Below, in pieces: positions 53,703 to 62,424 of a stretch of 64,000 nt of DNA. Under the pieces are notes generated by a model that did not search any database, was not told the origin of the DNA, and worked only from the letters and a program-made list of their open reading frames with translations. This stretch comes from Methylocystaceae bacterium (GTDB taxonomy: Bacteria; Pseudomonadota; Alphaproteobacteria; Rhodospirillales; Terasakiellaceae), in NCBI GenBank assembly GCA_013373205.1, contig JABXIG010000004.1, positions 229,029 to 293,028 on the forward strand, read 5' to 3'. Within the stretch, counting starts at the first letter, position 1; the number at the start of each line of letters is the position of its first letter. The position numbers and the translations under genes are program-made.

Positions 53703-53740
53703 AAACCCCGCATGATACATCCGTGCGGGGTTTCTTTTTT
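53703..53740 (+). terminator. Terminator after hflC
   Basis: AAACCCCGCA and TGCGGGGTTT form a perfect 10-bp stem followed by CTTTTTT. It lies between hflC and DUF2065, so it probably reduces or separates downstream expression. Confidence 0.85.
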
Positions 53741-53762
53741 CATGATGAGATAAGGAAACATG

Positions 53763-53948
53763 ATGTCTGATTTCATTGTCGCCATCGGTCTGGCTCTTGC
53801 TCTGGAAGGGATTCTTTATGCCCTTTTCCCCGATGGGATGAAAAAAATCATCATGCAGGTCCTGACCATGCCGTCAACGGCGGTGCGGACCACAGGCATC
53901 ACATTGGCGATGATCGGTGTTGTCATTATCTGGCTTATTCGCGGCTAA
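53763..53948 (+). CDS. DUF2065 small membrane protein
   Basis: A protein of 61 residues of the DUF2065 family: FIVAIGLALALEGILYALFPDGMKK and a second helix (ITLAMIGVVIIWLIRG) give two membrane segments with a cytoplasmic basic turn. The family usually sits beside hflC, as here, and may assist the HflKC-FtsH complex, though its function is unproven. Two adjacent ATG codons (53760, 53763) follow an AAGGA site; 53763 has the better spacing. Confidence 0.85.
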   Translation: MSDFIVAIGLALALEGILYALFPDGMKKIIMQVLTMPSTAVRTTGITLAMIGVVIIWLIRG

Positions 53949-54289
53949 TTTTGTTTGTATAAGTAAAACGCTTGGAATATTACGCCTGATAATTACCGAA
54001 TATCAATTGTTTCAATTTTTTACATTAAAATAATAACGCCTTTTTGCATCCCCTGTTGGCAGTGTTGATGAAAATATATGTAAATAAAGGTTTATAGCGG
54101 TGCTTAGCTGAATATTTTTATCAGTGTTTTATAATATTCCTGAAAATGTGAAACAATTCGTTACAAAGTTGCCATACCCACGCCGAGTTTTGCGCGGATG
54201 ATAACCAAAATGACGCAATACTTGCGATTTTTTCCATACAAGATACATTGATTGCAATGATCTGAAGCAGAAAGGCGAGTTCACGAAAA
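53949..54289 (+). promoter_or_regulatory. A/T-rich region upstream of degP with possible promoter
   Basis: No gene is seen. A sigma-70-like pair TTGCGA (54222-54227) and TACATT (54244-54249) with 16-base spacing lies 40 bases before degP. I see no clear heat-shock (RpoH) or sigma-E match, but cannot score one. Confidence 0.35.
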
Positions 54290-55780
54290 ATGAAGAAAAT
54301 GACAAGACAAACTCAACGCCGCGCACAGGCACAAACACAAACGATGAACCCGACAGCTTGGCTCATCGCCGCTTTAACCGCTTTTGGTCTGCTGATTGCG
54401 ATGATGGCGCAATCACACGCCCGTCCGGCACCGGAAAGTTTTGCGGATTTGGCAGAAAAGTTGTTGCCGGCGGTTGTTAATATTTCTACCACCCAAACGG
54501 TCACGGCTCATGGTCAAATGCCACAAGGTGTGCCCGATTTCTTCCGCGAATTTTTTGAACGTCGCGGTGGTCAAATGCCTCAGCCGCAACAACGTCAGGC
54601 AACTTCTCTTGGGTCCGGCTTTTTTATCGATGCGGATAAAGGATTGGTGGTCACCAATAACCACGTTATTCAGGATGCCGAAGAAATTAAAGTGATCCTG
54701 CAGGATAATACCCCCTTAGATGCTGAACTGTTGGGGCGTGATCCGAAAACAGATATTGCCCTGTTGAAGGTCAAACTGGAAAAAGGCCTGAAGGTTGAAG
54801 AAGTTTCTTTAGGGAATTCTGACAAAATGCGTGTAGGCGACTGGGTTGTTGCCATTGGTAACCCTTTTGGTCTGGGCGGTACAGTGACGGCCGGGATTGT
54901 ATCGGCGCGTGGTCGTAACATTCAGGCCGGTCCCTATGATGATTTTATTCAGACGGATGCCTCGATTAACAAAGGGAACTCCGGTGGACCATTGTTTAAT
55001 CTGGATGGTGAAGTGATCGGTATTAACACGGCGATTTATTCCCCCAGTGGCGGGTCTGTCGGGATCGGTTTTTCTGTCCCTAGTAATATTGCAAAATCCG
55101 TTATTGCTGACCTGTCAGAATATGGCCGTACCCGTCGCGGATGGTTGGGTGTGCGCATCCAGACTGTTTCTGATGAAATTGCAGAAAACCTTGGTCTTGA
55201 TGGGCCTAAAGGCGCACTTGTCACCAGCGTGGCAGAAGACGGCCCCGCTGAAAAAGCCGGGATTGAAAAAGGCGATGTGGTCGTGACCTTTAACGATAAG
55301 GATGTTTCTGAAATGCGCAAATTACCGCGTATTGTGGCAGAAACCGAAGTTGGTAAATCCGTTCCTGTTGAAGTCTGGCGCAAAGGCAAGCTTAAGAAGT
55401 TATCCGTCAAAGTCGGTGAACTTGAAGTGGCTGAAAAGAACGGCACGGTGACGGCTTCTAAAGTCAGCCCATCCAGTTCCAACGTAAAAGAGCTTGGTAT
55501 GTCTTTGGAGAGCCTGACTGAAAAAACACGGGCCCAGTTTAAACTGCCAGAAGAAGCCAAAGGTGTGGTTATTCTGGATGTGGAGGCCAACGGTCCGGCG
55601 GCACAGAAAGGTATTCGCCCAGGTGAATTGATCGTTGAAGTCGGTCAAAAAGAAATCACCAGCCCGGATGACATCAAAGAGGCCGTCAAAGCAGCGCAGA
55701 AAGCGGATCAAAAATCTCTGCTTCTGTTGATTGATGGTGATGAAGGTTTACGCTTTGTCGCGGTTAAACTGACCAAGTAA
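54290..55780 (+). CDS. degP: Periplasmic serine protease/chaperone DegP (Do family)
   Basis: HtrA-type protease of 496 residues. An N-terminal signal anchor (about 22-43) exports it to the periplasm. The catalytic triad is His125 (VVTNNHVI), Asp155 (DPKTDIALLK) and Ser231 (NKGNSGGPLF). Two PDZ domains follow (about 280-365 and 400-490). The hydrophobic segment can be either cleaved or kept as an anchor; HARPAPE suggests cleavage after SHA. It is probably stress-induced and its position after hflKC is common in this group. A terminator follows. Confidence 0.97.
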   Translation: MKKMTRQTQRRAQAQTQTMNPTAWLIAALTAFGLLIAMMAQSHARPAPESFADLAEKLLPAVVNISTTQTVTAHGQMPQGVPDFFREFFERRGGQMPQPQQRQATSLGSGFFIDADKGLVVTNNHVIQDAEEIKVILQDNTPLDAELLGRDPKTDIALLKVKLEKGLKVEEVSLGNSDKMRVGDWVVAIGNPFGLGGTVTAGIVSARGRNIQAGPYDDFIQTDASINKGNSGGPLFNLDGEVIGINTAIYSPSGGSVGIGFSVPSNIAKSVIADLSEYGRTRRGWLGVRIQTVSDEIAENLGLDGPKGALVTSVAEDGPAEKAGIEKGDVVVTFNDKDVSEMRKLPRIVAETEVGKSVPVEVWRKGKLKKLSVKVGELEVAEKNGTVTASKVSPSSSNVKELGMSLESLTEKTRAQFKLPEEAKGVVILDVEANGPAAQKGIRPGELIVEVGQKEITSPDDIKEAVKAAQKADQKSLLLLIDGDEGLRFVAVKLTK

Positions 55781-55802
55781 ATTTCTAAATGACCTGACAA
55801 AG

Positions 55803-55833
55803 AAAGGGAGGACCTTATGGGTTCTCCTTTTTT
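55803..55833 (+). terminator. Terminator after degP
   Basis: GGAGGACC and GGTTCTCC pair with one G-U pair around TTATG, flanked by an AAAG/CTTT extension and a TTTTTT run. Confidence 0.6.
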
Positions 55834-55934
55834 AATTATTCTAAATTAGTATCTTAAGAAACTATATTGCTCGTATCATGAACAATTGGTAATGTGCTGC
55901 CGACACACACCTGAATCGGGGAAGGAAGCAGCCT

Positions 55935-57299
55935 ATGAGCGATGATCGCGTTAAATATCAACTTGAAGAAAACCGCATACCGAAGGCCTGGTACAATATC
56001 GTTGCCGACCTACCACAGATGCCGGAACCTGTCTTACATCCGGCGACAAAACAACCGGTGGGTCCCAGTGATCTCGAAGCTCTGTTCCCGATGTCGATCA
56101 TTGAACAGGAAGTCGCCACGGAACGCGATATCGAAATTCCTGAACCCGTGCGTGACGTTTATAAACAATGGCGTCCGGCCCCGCTTTATCGGGCGCGGCG
56201 TCTGGAAAAGGCCTTGGGCACATCTGCGAAAATTTTCTATAAATATGAAGGCGTAAGCCCGTCTGGTTCACACAAGCCCAATACATCTGTTGCCCAAGCT
56301 TTTTATAACAAGGAAGCCGGGATCAAGAAACTGACGACAGAAACAGGGGCGGGCCAATGGGGCTGTTCACTCGCCTTTGCCGCCTCTCTCTTTGGGCTGG
56401 AAGTGGATGTCTATATGGTGAAAGTGTCCTATGGGCAAAAACCGTATCGCCGTGCTTTGATGGAAACATATGGTGCGCGTTGTGTGGCTTCCCCTTCTAC
56501 AGAAACTCAAGCCGGACGTGATGTGCTGGAAAAAGACCCGGATAGTCGGGGATCGCTGGGCATTGCGATTTCAGAAGCCGTTGAATTGGCAGCGCAACGC
56601 GATGATACCAAATATGCGCTGGGTTCTGTCTTGAACCACGTTCTGTTGCATCAGACCGTGATCGGCATTGAAGCCATGGAACAGATGGAAATGGCAGATG
56701 CTGACCCGGATGTTGTTATCGGCTGTGCAGGGGGCGGGTCTAATTTTGGCGGGATCGCATTTCCTTACATTGGTCGTAATTTACGCGAAGGCAAAAACAC
56801 CCGTATTCTGGCGGTGGAACCAGCGGCCTGCCCGACCCTGACACGTGGGACTTTTGCCTATGATTTCGGCGATACGGCTCATCTAACACCATTGACCAAG
56901 ATGCACACGTTGGGTGCGTCTTTTATGCCGCCGGGCTTCCATGCGGGGGGTCTGCGCTATCACGGGATGTCAGCGCTGGTTAGCCATTGTAAAGAATTGG
57001 GCCTGATGGATGCGATTGCCTATCAACAAACAGAATGTTTTGCGGCGGCTGTCCAATTTGCCCAAGCCGAAGGGATTGTTCCGGCGCCGGAATCTAGCCA
57101 TGCGGTGAAAGCAGCCATTGCGGAAGCTTTGGATGCAAAGGAAAAAGGCGAAGACCGCACCATCTTGTTCTGCCTGTCTGGTCATGGTCACTTTGATATG
57201 CAGGCTTATACCGATTATTTCGATGGCAAGCTTGAAGACAAACAATATGACGAGGCGGCTCTACAAGAAGCCTTGGCAAAATTGCCTGAAATTGGGTGA
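55935..57299 (+). CDS. trpB: TrpB2-type tryptophan synthase beta-like protein
   Basis: PLP enzyme of 454 residues of the TrpB2 subgroup, which is longer than TrpB1 and typically lacks a partner TrpA. The PLP lysine is in SGSHKPNTSVAQAF; the phosphate loop is CAGGGSNFGG; ETGAGQWG is the catalytic Glu region. TrpB2 enzymes can synthesise tryptophan from indole and serine on their own, and may salvage indole. No trpA is adjacent. The ATG at 55935 has GGAAGGA upstream. Confidence 0.92.
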   Translation: MSDDRVKYQLEENRIPKAWYNIVADLPQMPEPVLHPATKQPVGPSDLEALFPMSIIEQEVATERDIEIPEPVRDVYKQWRPAPLYRARRLEKALGTSAKIFYKYEGVSPSGSHKPNTSVAQAFYNKEAGIKKLTTETGAGQWGCSLAFAASLFGLEVDVYMVKVSYGQKPYRRALMETYGARCVASPSTETQAGRDVLEKDPDSRGSLGIAISEAVELAAQRDDTKYALGSVLNHVLLHQTVIGIEAMEQMEMADADPDVVIGCAGGGSNFGGIAFPYIGRNLREGKNTRILAVEPAACPTLTRGTFAYDFGDTAHLTPLTKMHTLGASFMPPGFHAGGLRYHGMSALVSHCKELGLMDAIAYQQTECFAAAVQFAQAEGIVPAPESSHAVKAAIAEALDAKEKGEDRTILFCLSGHGHFDMQAYTDYFDGKLEDKQYDEAALQEALAKLPEIG

Positions 57300-57309
57300 T
57301 TTTTATCTT

Positions 57310-57336
57310 CGTGCTCCTGCGCAAGCAGGAGCACGG
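57310..57336. repeat. Palindromic hairpin between convergent genes
   Basis: CGTGCTCCTGC and GCAGGAGCACG form an 11-bp perfect stem with a GCAA loop region. There is no T tract on either side, so it is more like a REP-type element than a canonical terminator. Confidence 0.55.
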
Positions 57337-57341
57337 ATTAC

Positions 57342-57683
57342 TTAAATTAAATCCAGTACATTTTCCGGAGGGCGACCCAGAACAGCTTTATTGTCTTTGA
57401 TAACAATCGGGCGTTCAATGGCGCGGGGGTTGGCAACCATGCCGGCAATAACCGCATCATCACTTAAGGATTTATCATTCAAGCCATATTCTGCGGCTTC
57501 TTTTTTGCGCAACAGATCGCGTGGGCCTATGCCTAGTTGCGACAGAATTGTCTTTAATTCGTCGATAGACGGCGGATTGGTCAAATATTCAACGATTTGC
57601 GGTTCAACCCCGTTTTCCTGCAAAAGCTGTAGAGTTTGACGCGATTTGCTACAACGTGGATTGTGATAGATGACAACAGACAT
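57342..57683 (-). CDS. arsC: Arsenate reductase (ArsC/Spx glutaredoxin-type)
   Basis: A protein of 113 residues of the ArsC family (glutaredoxin-linked type). The active Cys is at residue 11 in NPRCSKSR, and the conserved Arg is in RPIVIKDNKAVLGRPPENV. It reduces arsenate to arsenite, or may be a YffB-like relative. No arsB or arsR is close, so an arsenic role is not certain. It converges with trpB2, separated by a palindrome. Confidence 0.88.
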   Translation of the reverse strand: MSVVIYHNPRCSKSRQTLQLLQENGVEPQIVEYLTNPPSIDELKTILSQLGIGPRDLLRKKEAAEYGLNDKSLSDDAVIAGMVANPRAIERPIVIKDNKAVLGRPPENVLDLI

Positions 57684-57998
57684 GTTGTTGAATTTCCTTA
57701 AAGCTAGATTCTAAAGAGACAGCACAATAACATTGTCCGGTCTTATTTGGAACTCTTCAAAGAATCCAACGGGCCTTTATACACAAAGAAAGGAAAAACA
57801 TATCAATTGGCCGCTTATAAATAGATTTGTGACGAAAATTTGAATCAGAATTATGTTTTTTTTATCTAAAGTTAAAAAAAGAAGCGGACAAGGCTTTCTC
57901 TTTCTAATAAATTTCTACAAAGTGGTAAGCTACCATATTATCCTTTAAAGGGTTAAATGGCCTGCAAAAAGGCCTTGAGGGCAATACAGGAGAAGAAT
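57684..57998. other. Intergenic region before cheZ
   Basis: No gene is seen in these 315 bases. The region is A/T-rich and contains two hairpin-prone segments, including GGCC...GGCC near 57959. It should carry the promoters of arsC and cheZ. Confidence 0.45.
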
Positions 57999-58775
57999 AT
58001 GACGTCGGGTGCCAATAGAAGACTCTTTAGCGCTGAATTAAAAATGAAGCAGCGCATTGCCGAACAGGCGGGAGTAACAGCAGGGGCCGCTGTCGATACA
58101 TCAGGGATCACAAACGAAGACTTGATGACAGCAATTAAGGCGTTGCAGTCAGAAATGCTGATGCGCGCTGCCCAACAAAAAGAATCTCCGGTGGAAAAGA
58201 AAGAAGCCTTTCATGAAGCGCAAGACGAACTTGATGACAAATTGGATGAAGTCAATTTGTTGCGTACAGAAGTTCGTGCTTTATCTCGCAGTATTCATGA
58301 TACCAAGCGCGAAATTAAAGCATTGGGCATGAATGAAGAAGATAAATTCTCGATTGTGACCAACGAGTTGGATGAAATTGTTGCCGCGACCGAACGGGCA
58401 ACGGAAACGATTCTGAATTCGGCTGAAAAAATTGATGACCTTGCGCAACAGTTACGCCAACATTCACCGGATCAGTTTGTCACGCAGCTGACCGATGAAA
58501 TGCTGGAAAATACCATTGCTATGTTCGAAGCCTGTAACTTCCAGGACCTTTGTGGGCAACGCACGACCAAAGTGGTCAATAGCCTGAAATTTATCGAAGA
58601 ACGTGTCGATAAAATGATGGAAATCTGGGGTGAAGAAAACTTCGACACCGTGGATCATCCGGATGATGTTTTGGCGGCAGAAGCCGGCCGTGCACCGGAA
58701 GGCGAAGAACTGCATGGCCCGGCAGAACATGGTGGTGGAATATCACAGGCAGATATTGACGCGCTGTTTGATTAA
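57999..58775 (+). CDS. cheZ: Chemotaxis phosphatase CheZ
   Basis: Dephosphorylates CheY-P. The 258-residue protein has a long helical hairpin (about 45-195). FQDLCGQR in FEACNFQDLCGQR carries the Asp and Gln that match catalytic Asp143 and Gln147 of E. coli CheZ. The C-terminus ends GGISQADIDALFD, which resembles the N-terminal CheY-binding peptide of FliM (LSQAEIDALL). The ATG at 57999 has AGGAG upstream; an upstream ATG at 57957 would add 14 residues. It is followed by a response-regulator gene. Confidence 0.93.
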   Translation: MTSGANRRLFSAELKMKQRIAEQAGVTAGAAVDTSGITNEDLMTAIKALQSEMLMRAAQQKESPVEKKEAFHEAQDELDDKLDEVNLLRTEVRALSRSIHDTKREIKALGMNEEDKFSIVTNELDEIVAATERATETILNSAEKIDDLAQQLRQHSPDQFVTQLTDEMLENTIAMFEACNFQDLCGQRTTKVVNSLKFIEERVDKMMEIWGEENFDTVDHPDDVLAAEAGRAPEGEELHGPAEHGGGISQADIDALFD

Positions 58776-58894
58776 TCCATAAAAAGTGTCCTCTAATATA
58801 TGAAAGTGCTTTTTGAGCGCTTTTCCAACTGCTACTGTGACGACGAATAAAAACAATAATAATCGTCGGCTATAGAAACTGCTGGGAAAACGCA

Positions 58895-59584
58895 ATGTCT
58901 GGCACTGCATATGCTTTTGACAATGAAATTGCCATTGTCGTGGATGATGAAACTTTTTCACTCTCTATCGTGACTCAATTATGTCGTGCTATCGGCTTTA
59001 AAGAAGTTAAATCAGAAAAATCGGTCAAGGACGGTTTACTGGCTTTAAAAGCCAGCCCGAAGAAAACAACTCCTGTCATCATCGCGGATTTTAAAATGCC
59101 GCAACATAACGGTTTGGAACTTCTAAAGGCCGTGCGTATGGGGGCGGTTCATGAAGATCGTGCCTTGCCTGTTTTGATGCTGACAGGACATACAGATGCC
59201 AGTCTTGTGTCTTCTGCATTGAAGCTGGATGTGGATGCCTTTATTGCCAAGCCTGTCTCCAAAGGGGCTCTTGAAAAGCGCCTGATCCAAATTTTAAACA
59301 GTGAACGCAAGGTCAAGCCAATTGAAGAATATGGCTATGTACCGACCTATATTGCTTCGATCGAAGCGGAAGATGAGATCGAAGAAAAGGTGATTGATAG
59401 AGGCTATGAAGTGAGCCTTGAAGATTTGGAACCGGGCTTCAAACTGGCCTGCCCTGTACGGTTGTTGAATGATAAAAGAGTTCTGATCGAAAATGGGGAA
59501 ATCTTGACCGAACGCCTGATCGCACGGCTTCATGATCTGTCTGATATGGGCTCAGAATTTGATAAAATTCGGGTGTTTGAGTAA
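58895..59584 (+). CDS. Response regulator with uncharacterised C-terminal domain
   Basis: A 229-residue protein. The first 130 residues are a receiver with Asp17, Asp18, phosphoacceptor Asp65 (ADFKMP), Thr97 and Lys119. The last 95 or so residues (PIEEYGYVPTYIAS, EEKVIDRGYEVSLED, RVLIENGEILTERLI) form an acidic domain without a DNA-binding or enzyme signature I recognise. It follows cheZ, so it may belong to motility control rather than transcription. Confidence 0.83.
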   Translation: MSGTAYAFDNEIAIVVDDETFSLSIVTQLCRAIGFKEVKSEKSVKDGLLALKASPKKTTPVIIADFKMPQHNGLELLKAVRMGAVHEDRALPVLMLTGHTDASLVSSALKLDVDAFIAKPVSKGALEKRLIQILNSERKVKPIEEYGYVPTYIASIEAEDEIEEKVIDRGYEVSLEDLEPGFKLACPVRLLNDKRVLIENGEILTERLIARLHDLSDMGSEFDKIRVFE

Positions 59585-59602
59585 GACAGGGTACGCATAT
59601 CC

Positions 59603-60013
59603 TCACAAAACCTCTTTTAAAAAAGCCGTAATATCTTTGCGATCCTGATCCGTTTTCACACGCACATTCATCCGGCTTTGGGCGCTTTGGTCATTCAGGT
59701 GTTTTCTAAGAAAAGCGGAAGGATGGTTGAGGTAGTCTTCTAAAAGCTGAGGTGTCCAGCCAAGGGATAAATCCCTCAGCGCCGGGGAATAATGTTGATA
59801 ATCCGTATTTGATCCGGTTTTGCGCCCAAACAGGTTGGCAAGGTCAGGACCACGTTTGTCATAGGTGCTTTCGCCCATGCTATGACAGGTGGCACATTGC
59901 TTTTGAAACAGTTTTTTGCCGCGCTGGGCATTTGCACTGATGGCTGATTCGTTGGGGATACATCCCGTAAGGGTGATCCCGCCTATCAGGAAAATCAGTG
60001 CAAATGATCTCAT
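59603..60013 (-). CDS. Class I cytochrome c lipoprotein
   Basis: Mono-haem c-type cytochrome of 136 residues. A lipoprotein signal (FALIFLIGGITLTGC) targets it to the periplasmic side of a membrane. The haem motif is CATCH near residue 40; the axial Met is in SRMNV. GPDLANLFGRK is typical of the class I fold. Its ATG overlaps the pheA stop by four bases, so the two are translated together although functionally unrelated. Confidence 0.9.
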   Translation of the reverse strand: MRSFALIFLIGGITLTGCIPNESAISANAQRGKKLFQKQCATCHSMGESTYDKRGPDLANLFGRKTGSNTDYQHYSPALRDLSLGWTPQLLEDYLNHPSAFLRKHLNDQSAQSRMNVRVKTDQDRKDITAFLKEVL

Positions 60014-60891
60014 TCAGCATCCTGTTTTTGCTGCAAACGATATGGGTGTGGTGGATAGACACCAAGGATTTTTACATTCGTTGTAAAAAATTCCAGTTCT
60101 TCCAATGCAAGGCGCAGGTTGCGATGTTCCGGGTGACCTTCCACATCCGCATAGAATTGGGCTGCGACAAAAGAGCCATCAACAATATAGCTTTCCAACT
60201 TGGTCATATTGACCCCGTTGGTTGCAAACCCGCCCATGGCCTTGAAAAGGGCTGCAGGGACGTTGCGCACCCGAAAGACGAACGATGTAACAGGGGTGCC
60301 GGCTTTGGGGTGGGGGATCACAGCATCCTTAGCCATCACAACAAAACGTGTGGTATTATGTTCTGCATCTTCAATATCAGCGGCAAGCGAGGTCAGCCCG
60401 TAAATTTCACCGGCCAGTTCAGACGCAATCACCGCTTTGGTGGTATCGCCGGATTGGGCAATTTCCTTGGCAGAGCCAGCCGTATCGACGGCGACAACGG
60501 CTTTAATGCCATGTTCCTTTAAGAAATCACGACATTGGTTCAGCGCATGTACATGGCTGTAAACCTCGGTGACGTCTTCGAGCTTTGTCCCTTTGACGGC
60601 CAAAAGATGATGATTGATACGCTGGTAATGTTCACCAATGATATGCAGGCCAGATTCGGGCAAGAGATGGTGAATGTCGGCGACACGTCCGGCAACCGAA
60701 TTTTCGATCGGGATCATGGCAAGGCCTGCAGCACCATCACGCACGGCTGCAAAAGCATCTTCAAAGGTCCGGCACGGCAGGGTGGTCATTTCCGGGCGCG
60801 ACATACGACAGGCCAAATCGGAATAAGCGCCAAGTTCACCTTGGAAAGCGATGGTTTTTGCAGGGGCTTTGCTGCGTGAAAGTTCAGACAT
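60010..60891 (-). CDS. pheA: Prephenate dehydratase
   Basis: Converts prephenate to phenylpyruvate for phenylalanine synthesis. Monofunctional, 293 residues. The catalytic motif NTTRFVVMAK and the N-terminal FQGELGAYSD are present, with PIENSVAGRV in the active site. A C-terminal ACT domain follows (TSFVFRVRNVPAALF, LESYIVDGSF), allowing phenylalanine feedback. It overlaps the cytochrome gene by four bases and lies 15 bases downstream of kdsB. Confidence 0.96.
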   Translation of the reverse strand: MSELSRSKAPAKTIAFQGELGAYSDLACRMSRPEMTTLPCRTFEDAFAAVRDGAAGLAMIPIENSVAGRVADIHHLLPESGLHIIGEHYQRINHHLLAVKGTKLEDVTEVYSHVHALNQCRDFLKEHGIKAVVAVDTAGSAKEIAQSGDTTKAVIASELAGEIYGLTSLAADIEDAEHNTTRFVVMAKDAVIPHPKAGTPVTSFVFRVRNVPAALFKAMGGFATNGVNMTKLESYIVDGSFVAAQFYADVEGHPEHRNLRLALEELEFFTTNVKILGVYPPHPYRLQQKQDAE

Positions 60892-60906
60892 GTTGTTCTT
60901 CTTTTT

Positions 60907-61650
60907 TTAAGGCTTCAATAATGTTCTGGCACGATCCAGATCGGCTTGAGTATCAACCCCTAACGGCACGGTGTCAACGAGGGCAACATCAATGCGCATA
61001 CCGTTTTCAAGGGCGCGCAACTGTTCCAGTTTTTCACGTTGTTCCAATACACCGGGGCTCAGGTTGACAAAACGATTCAGAGCTTCGCGTCTGAATGCAT
61101 AAAGACCGATATGGTGATAAAGTGGTCCGTTTCCATATGGGGCGGTTGCGCGGGTAAAATAAAGCCCGTGCCCGACATTGGCGCCCGGCTCAATTGCGCA
61201 GACGGCCTTGACCACATTCGGGTTGGTGCGTTCACTTTCTTCGGCGATTTCAGCAGCGAGGGTGGAAATATCAACGATTTCCTTGCCCAGTGGGGCAAAC
61301 ACTTTGCGCACTACGTCCGGGTCCAGTGTGGGTAGGTCACCTTGCACATTGACCACAGCATCATAGCGCGCATCCGGATCGATATTCTGTACCGCTTCAA
61401 AAACCCGGTCTGACCCGCTGGGGTGATCCGGTTTTGTTAAAACAGCAAGGCCGCCTGCTTCGGTGACCGCATCGGCAATTTCTTTTTCTGCACAGGCAAC
61501 GATGACGGGGCCGATATCAGCTTCCATCGCACGGCGCCAGACATGAACGATCATGGGCTCGCCATGAATATCCGCCAAAGGTTTTCCGGGTAAACGTTCC
61601 GAGGCCATGCGGGCAGGGACAACAACGATCGGATTTTTAGGTAAGGACAT
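60907..61650 (-). CDS. kdsB: CMP-Kdo synthetase
   Basis: 3-deoxy-manno-octulosonate cytidylyltransferase, which activates Kdo for lipid A/LPS. Trimmed length is 247 residues. The nucleotide-binding motif [16 protein letters not shown] opens the protein, and [13 protein letters not shown] (metal-binding Asp) is conserved, as is [10 protein letters not shown]. The frame is open 20 codons upstream to 61710, but ATG 61650 gives the family-standard start. It heads the operon kdsB-pheA-cytochrome c. Confidence 0.94.
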   Translation of the reverse strand: MSLPKNPIVVVPARMASERLPGKPLADIHGEPMIVHVWRRAMEADIGPVIVACAEKEIADAVTEAGGLAVLTKPDHPSGSDRVFEAVQNIDPDARYDAVVNVQGDLPTLDPDVVRKVFAPLGKEIVDISTLAAEIAEESERTNPNVVKAVCAIEPGANVGHGLYFTRATAPYGNGPLYHHIGLYAFRREALNRFVNLSPGVLEQREKLEQLRALENGMRIDVALVDTVPLGVDTQADLDRARTLLKP

Positions 61651-61763
61651 GGTTTTATACTCTGTTTCACGCGTTGAATCTGTTTTAGACGATTTCATCG
61701 GCTTGTCCAAGCGATGAAATCATTTTACAGGCCCCTTGACCTTTGAAAGTTTATCACTATTAT

Positions 61764-61777
61764 TGAATGATCGTTCG
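61764..61777. promoter_or_regulatory. Putative TetR operator upstream of the tetR gene
   Basis: TGAATGATCGTTCG is a 14-base near-palindrome matching its reverse complement at 10 positions. It lies 17 bases before the tetR ATG. Its partner is at 62393-62406. Confidence 0.6.
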
Positions 61778-61793
61778 TTAATAGGAAGATCAC

Positions 61794-62375
61794 ATGGCCC
61801 GGCCGCGTTCCTTTGATAAAGCACATGTTCTAGATCAGGTGATGATCCTGTTCTGGGAAAAGGGCTATGGTGCGACCTCTATGATGGATATTCAAAAAGC
61901 GACTCAGTTAAAACCTGGTTCGATTTATGACTGCTTTGGTGGCAAACACGAACTGTTTTTGGAAGCTGTGCAGCATTACCGCACAACGATTGTGCGCAAA
62001 CGTCTGGAAAAATTGACAGCCCCCGGTCCTGCCCGTGCACGTCTTGAAGAATTTTTTGAGGATTTGATCCAATTTTCACTGGGTGAAGGTAAGAAACTGG
62101 GGTGTTTAATGTCAAACACGGCTGTCGAACTGGCCCCCCATGATGGTCAAATGCGTGAGATCGTGCAAAGCAATTTGATTGAAATCGCGCAAGCCTTTTG
62201 TGATGTGGTTCAAGACGGCATTGAACGTGGTGAATTTAAGACGTCCGAAAGCCCGGAAGATATCGCGCGCTTTCTGACCAGTACGCTTCAGGGGTTGCGC
62301 GTGATGGCGAAAAGTTCAACGTCTGAAGACACTTTAAAAACATCGTGCCGATTGGCTTTGCAAATTCTCGGCTAA
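61794..62375 (+). CDS. TetR/AcrR-family transcriptional repressor
   Basis: A 193-residue repressor. The N-terminal helix-turn-helix is GYGATSMMDIQKATQLKPGS with SIYDCFGGKHELF, the typical TetR recognition helix. The C-terminal ligand-binding part (about 75-190) has SNTAVELAPHDG and resembles the TetR_C group of YxaF or AcuR-type. It is preceded and followed by matching near-palindromes, indicating autoregulation and control of the downstream peroxiredoxin-like gene. The inducer is unknown. Confidence 0.9.
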   Translation: MARPRSFDKAHVLDQVMILFWEKGYGATSMMDIQKATQLKPGSIYDCFGGKHELFLEAVQHYRTTIVRKRLEKLTAPGPARARLEEFFEDLIQFSLGEGKKLGCLMSNTAVELAPHDGQMREIVQSNLIEIAQAFCDVVQDGIERGEFKTSESPEDIARFLTSTLQGLRVMAKSSTSEDTLKTSCRLALQILG

Positions 62376-62392
62376 ATTTTTTTGGCTATTAT

Positions 62393-62406
62393 TGAACAAT
62401 CATTCA
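62393..62406. promoter_or_regulatory. Putative TetR operator upstream of the peroxiredoxin-like gene
   Basis: TGAACAATCATTCA is a 14-base near-palindrome (10 of 14 positions) and matches the site at 61764 in most bases. It lies 19 bases before the ATG of the peroxiredoxin-like gene. Confidence 0.6.
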
Positions 62407-62424
62407 AAAACTGGAGATAATAAT

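Noticed and set aside
55915..55935. The stretch GGGGAAGGAAGCAGCC before trpB2 resembles the conserved loop of signal recognition particle RNA (GGAAGGAAGCAGCC).
   Set aside because: The flanking bases do not form the expected long helix, and the segment doubles as the ribosome-binding region of the trpB2 start. It is probably coincidental.
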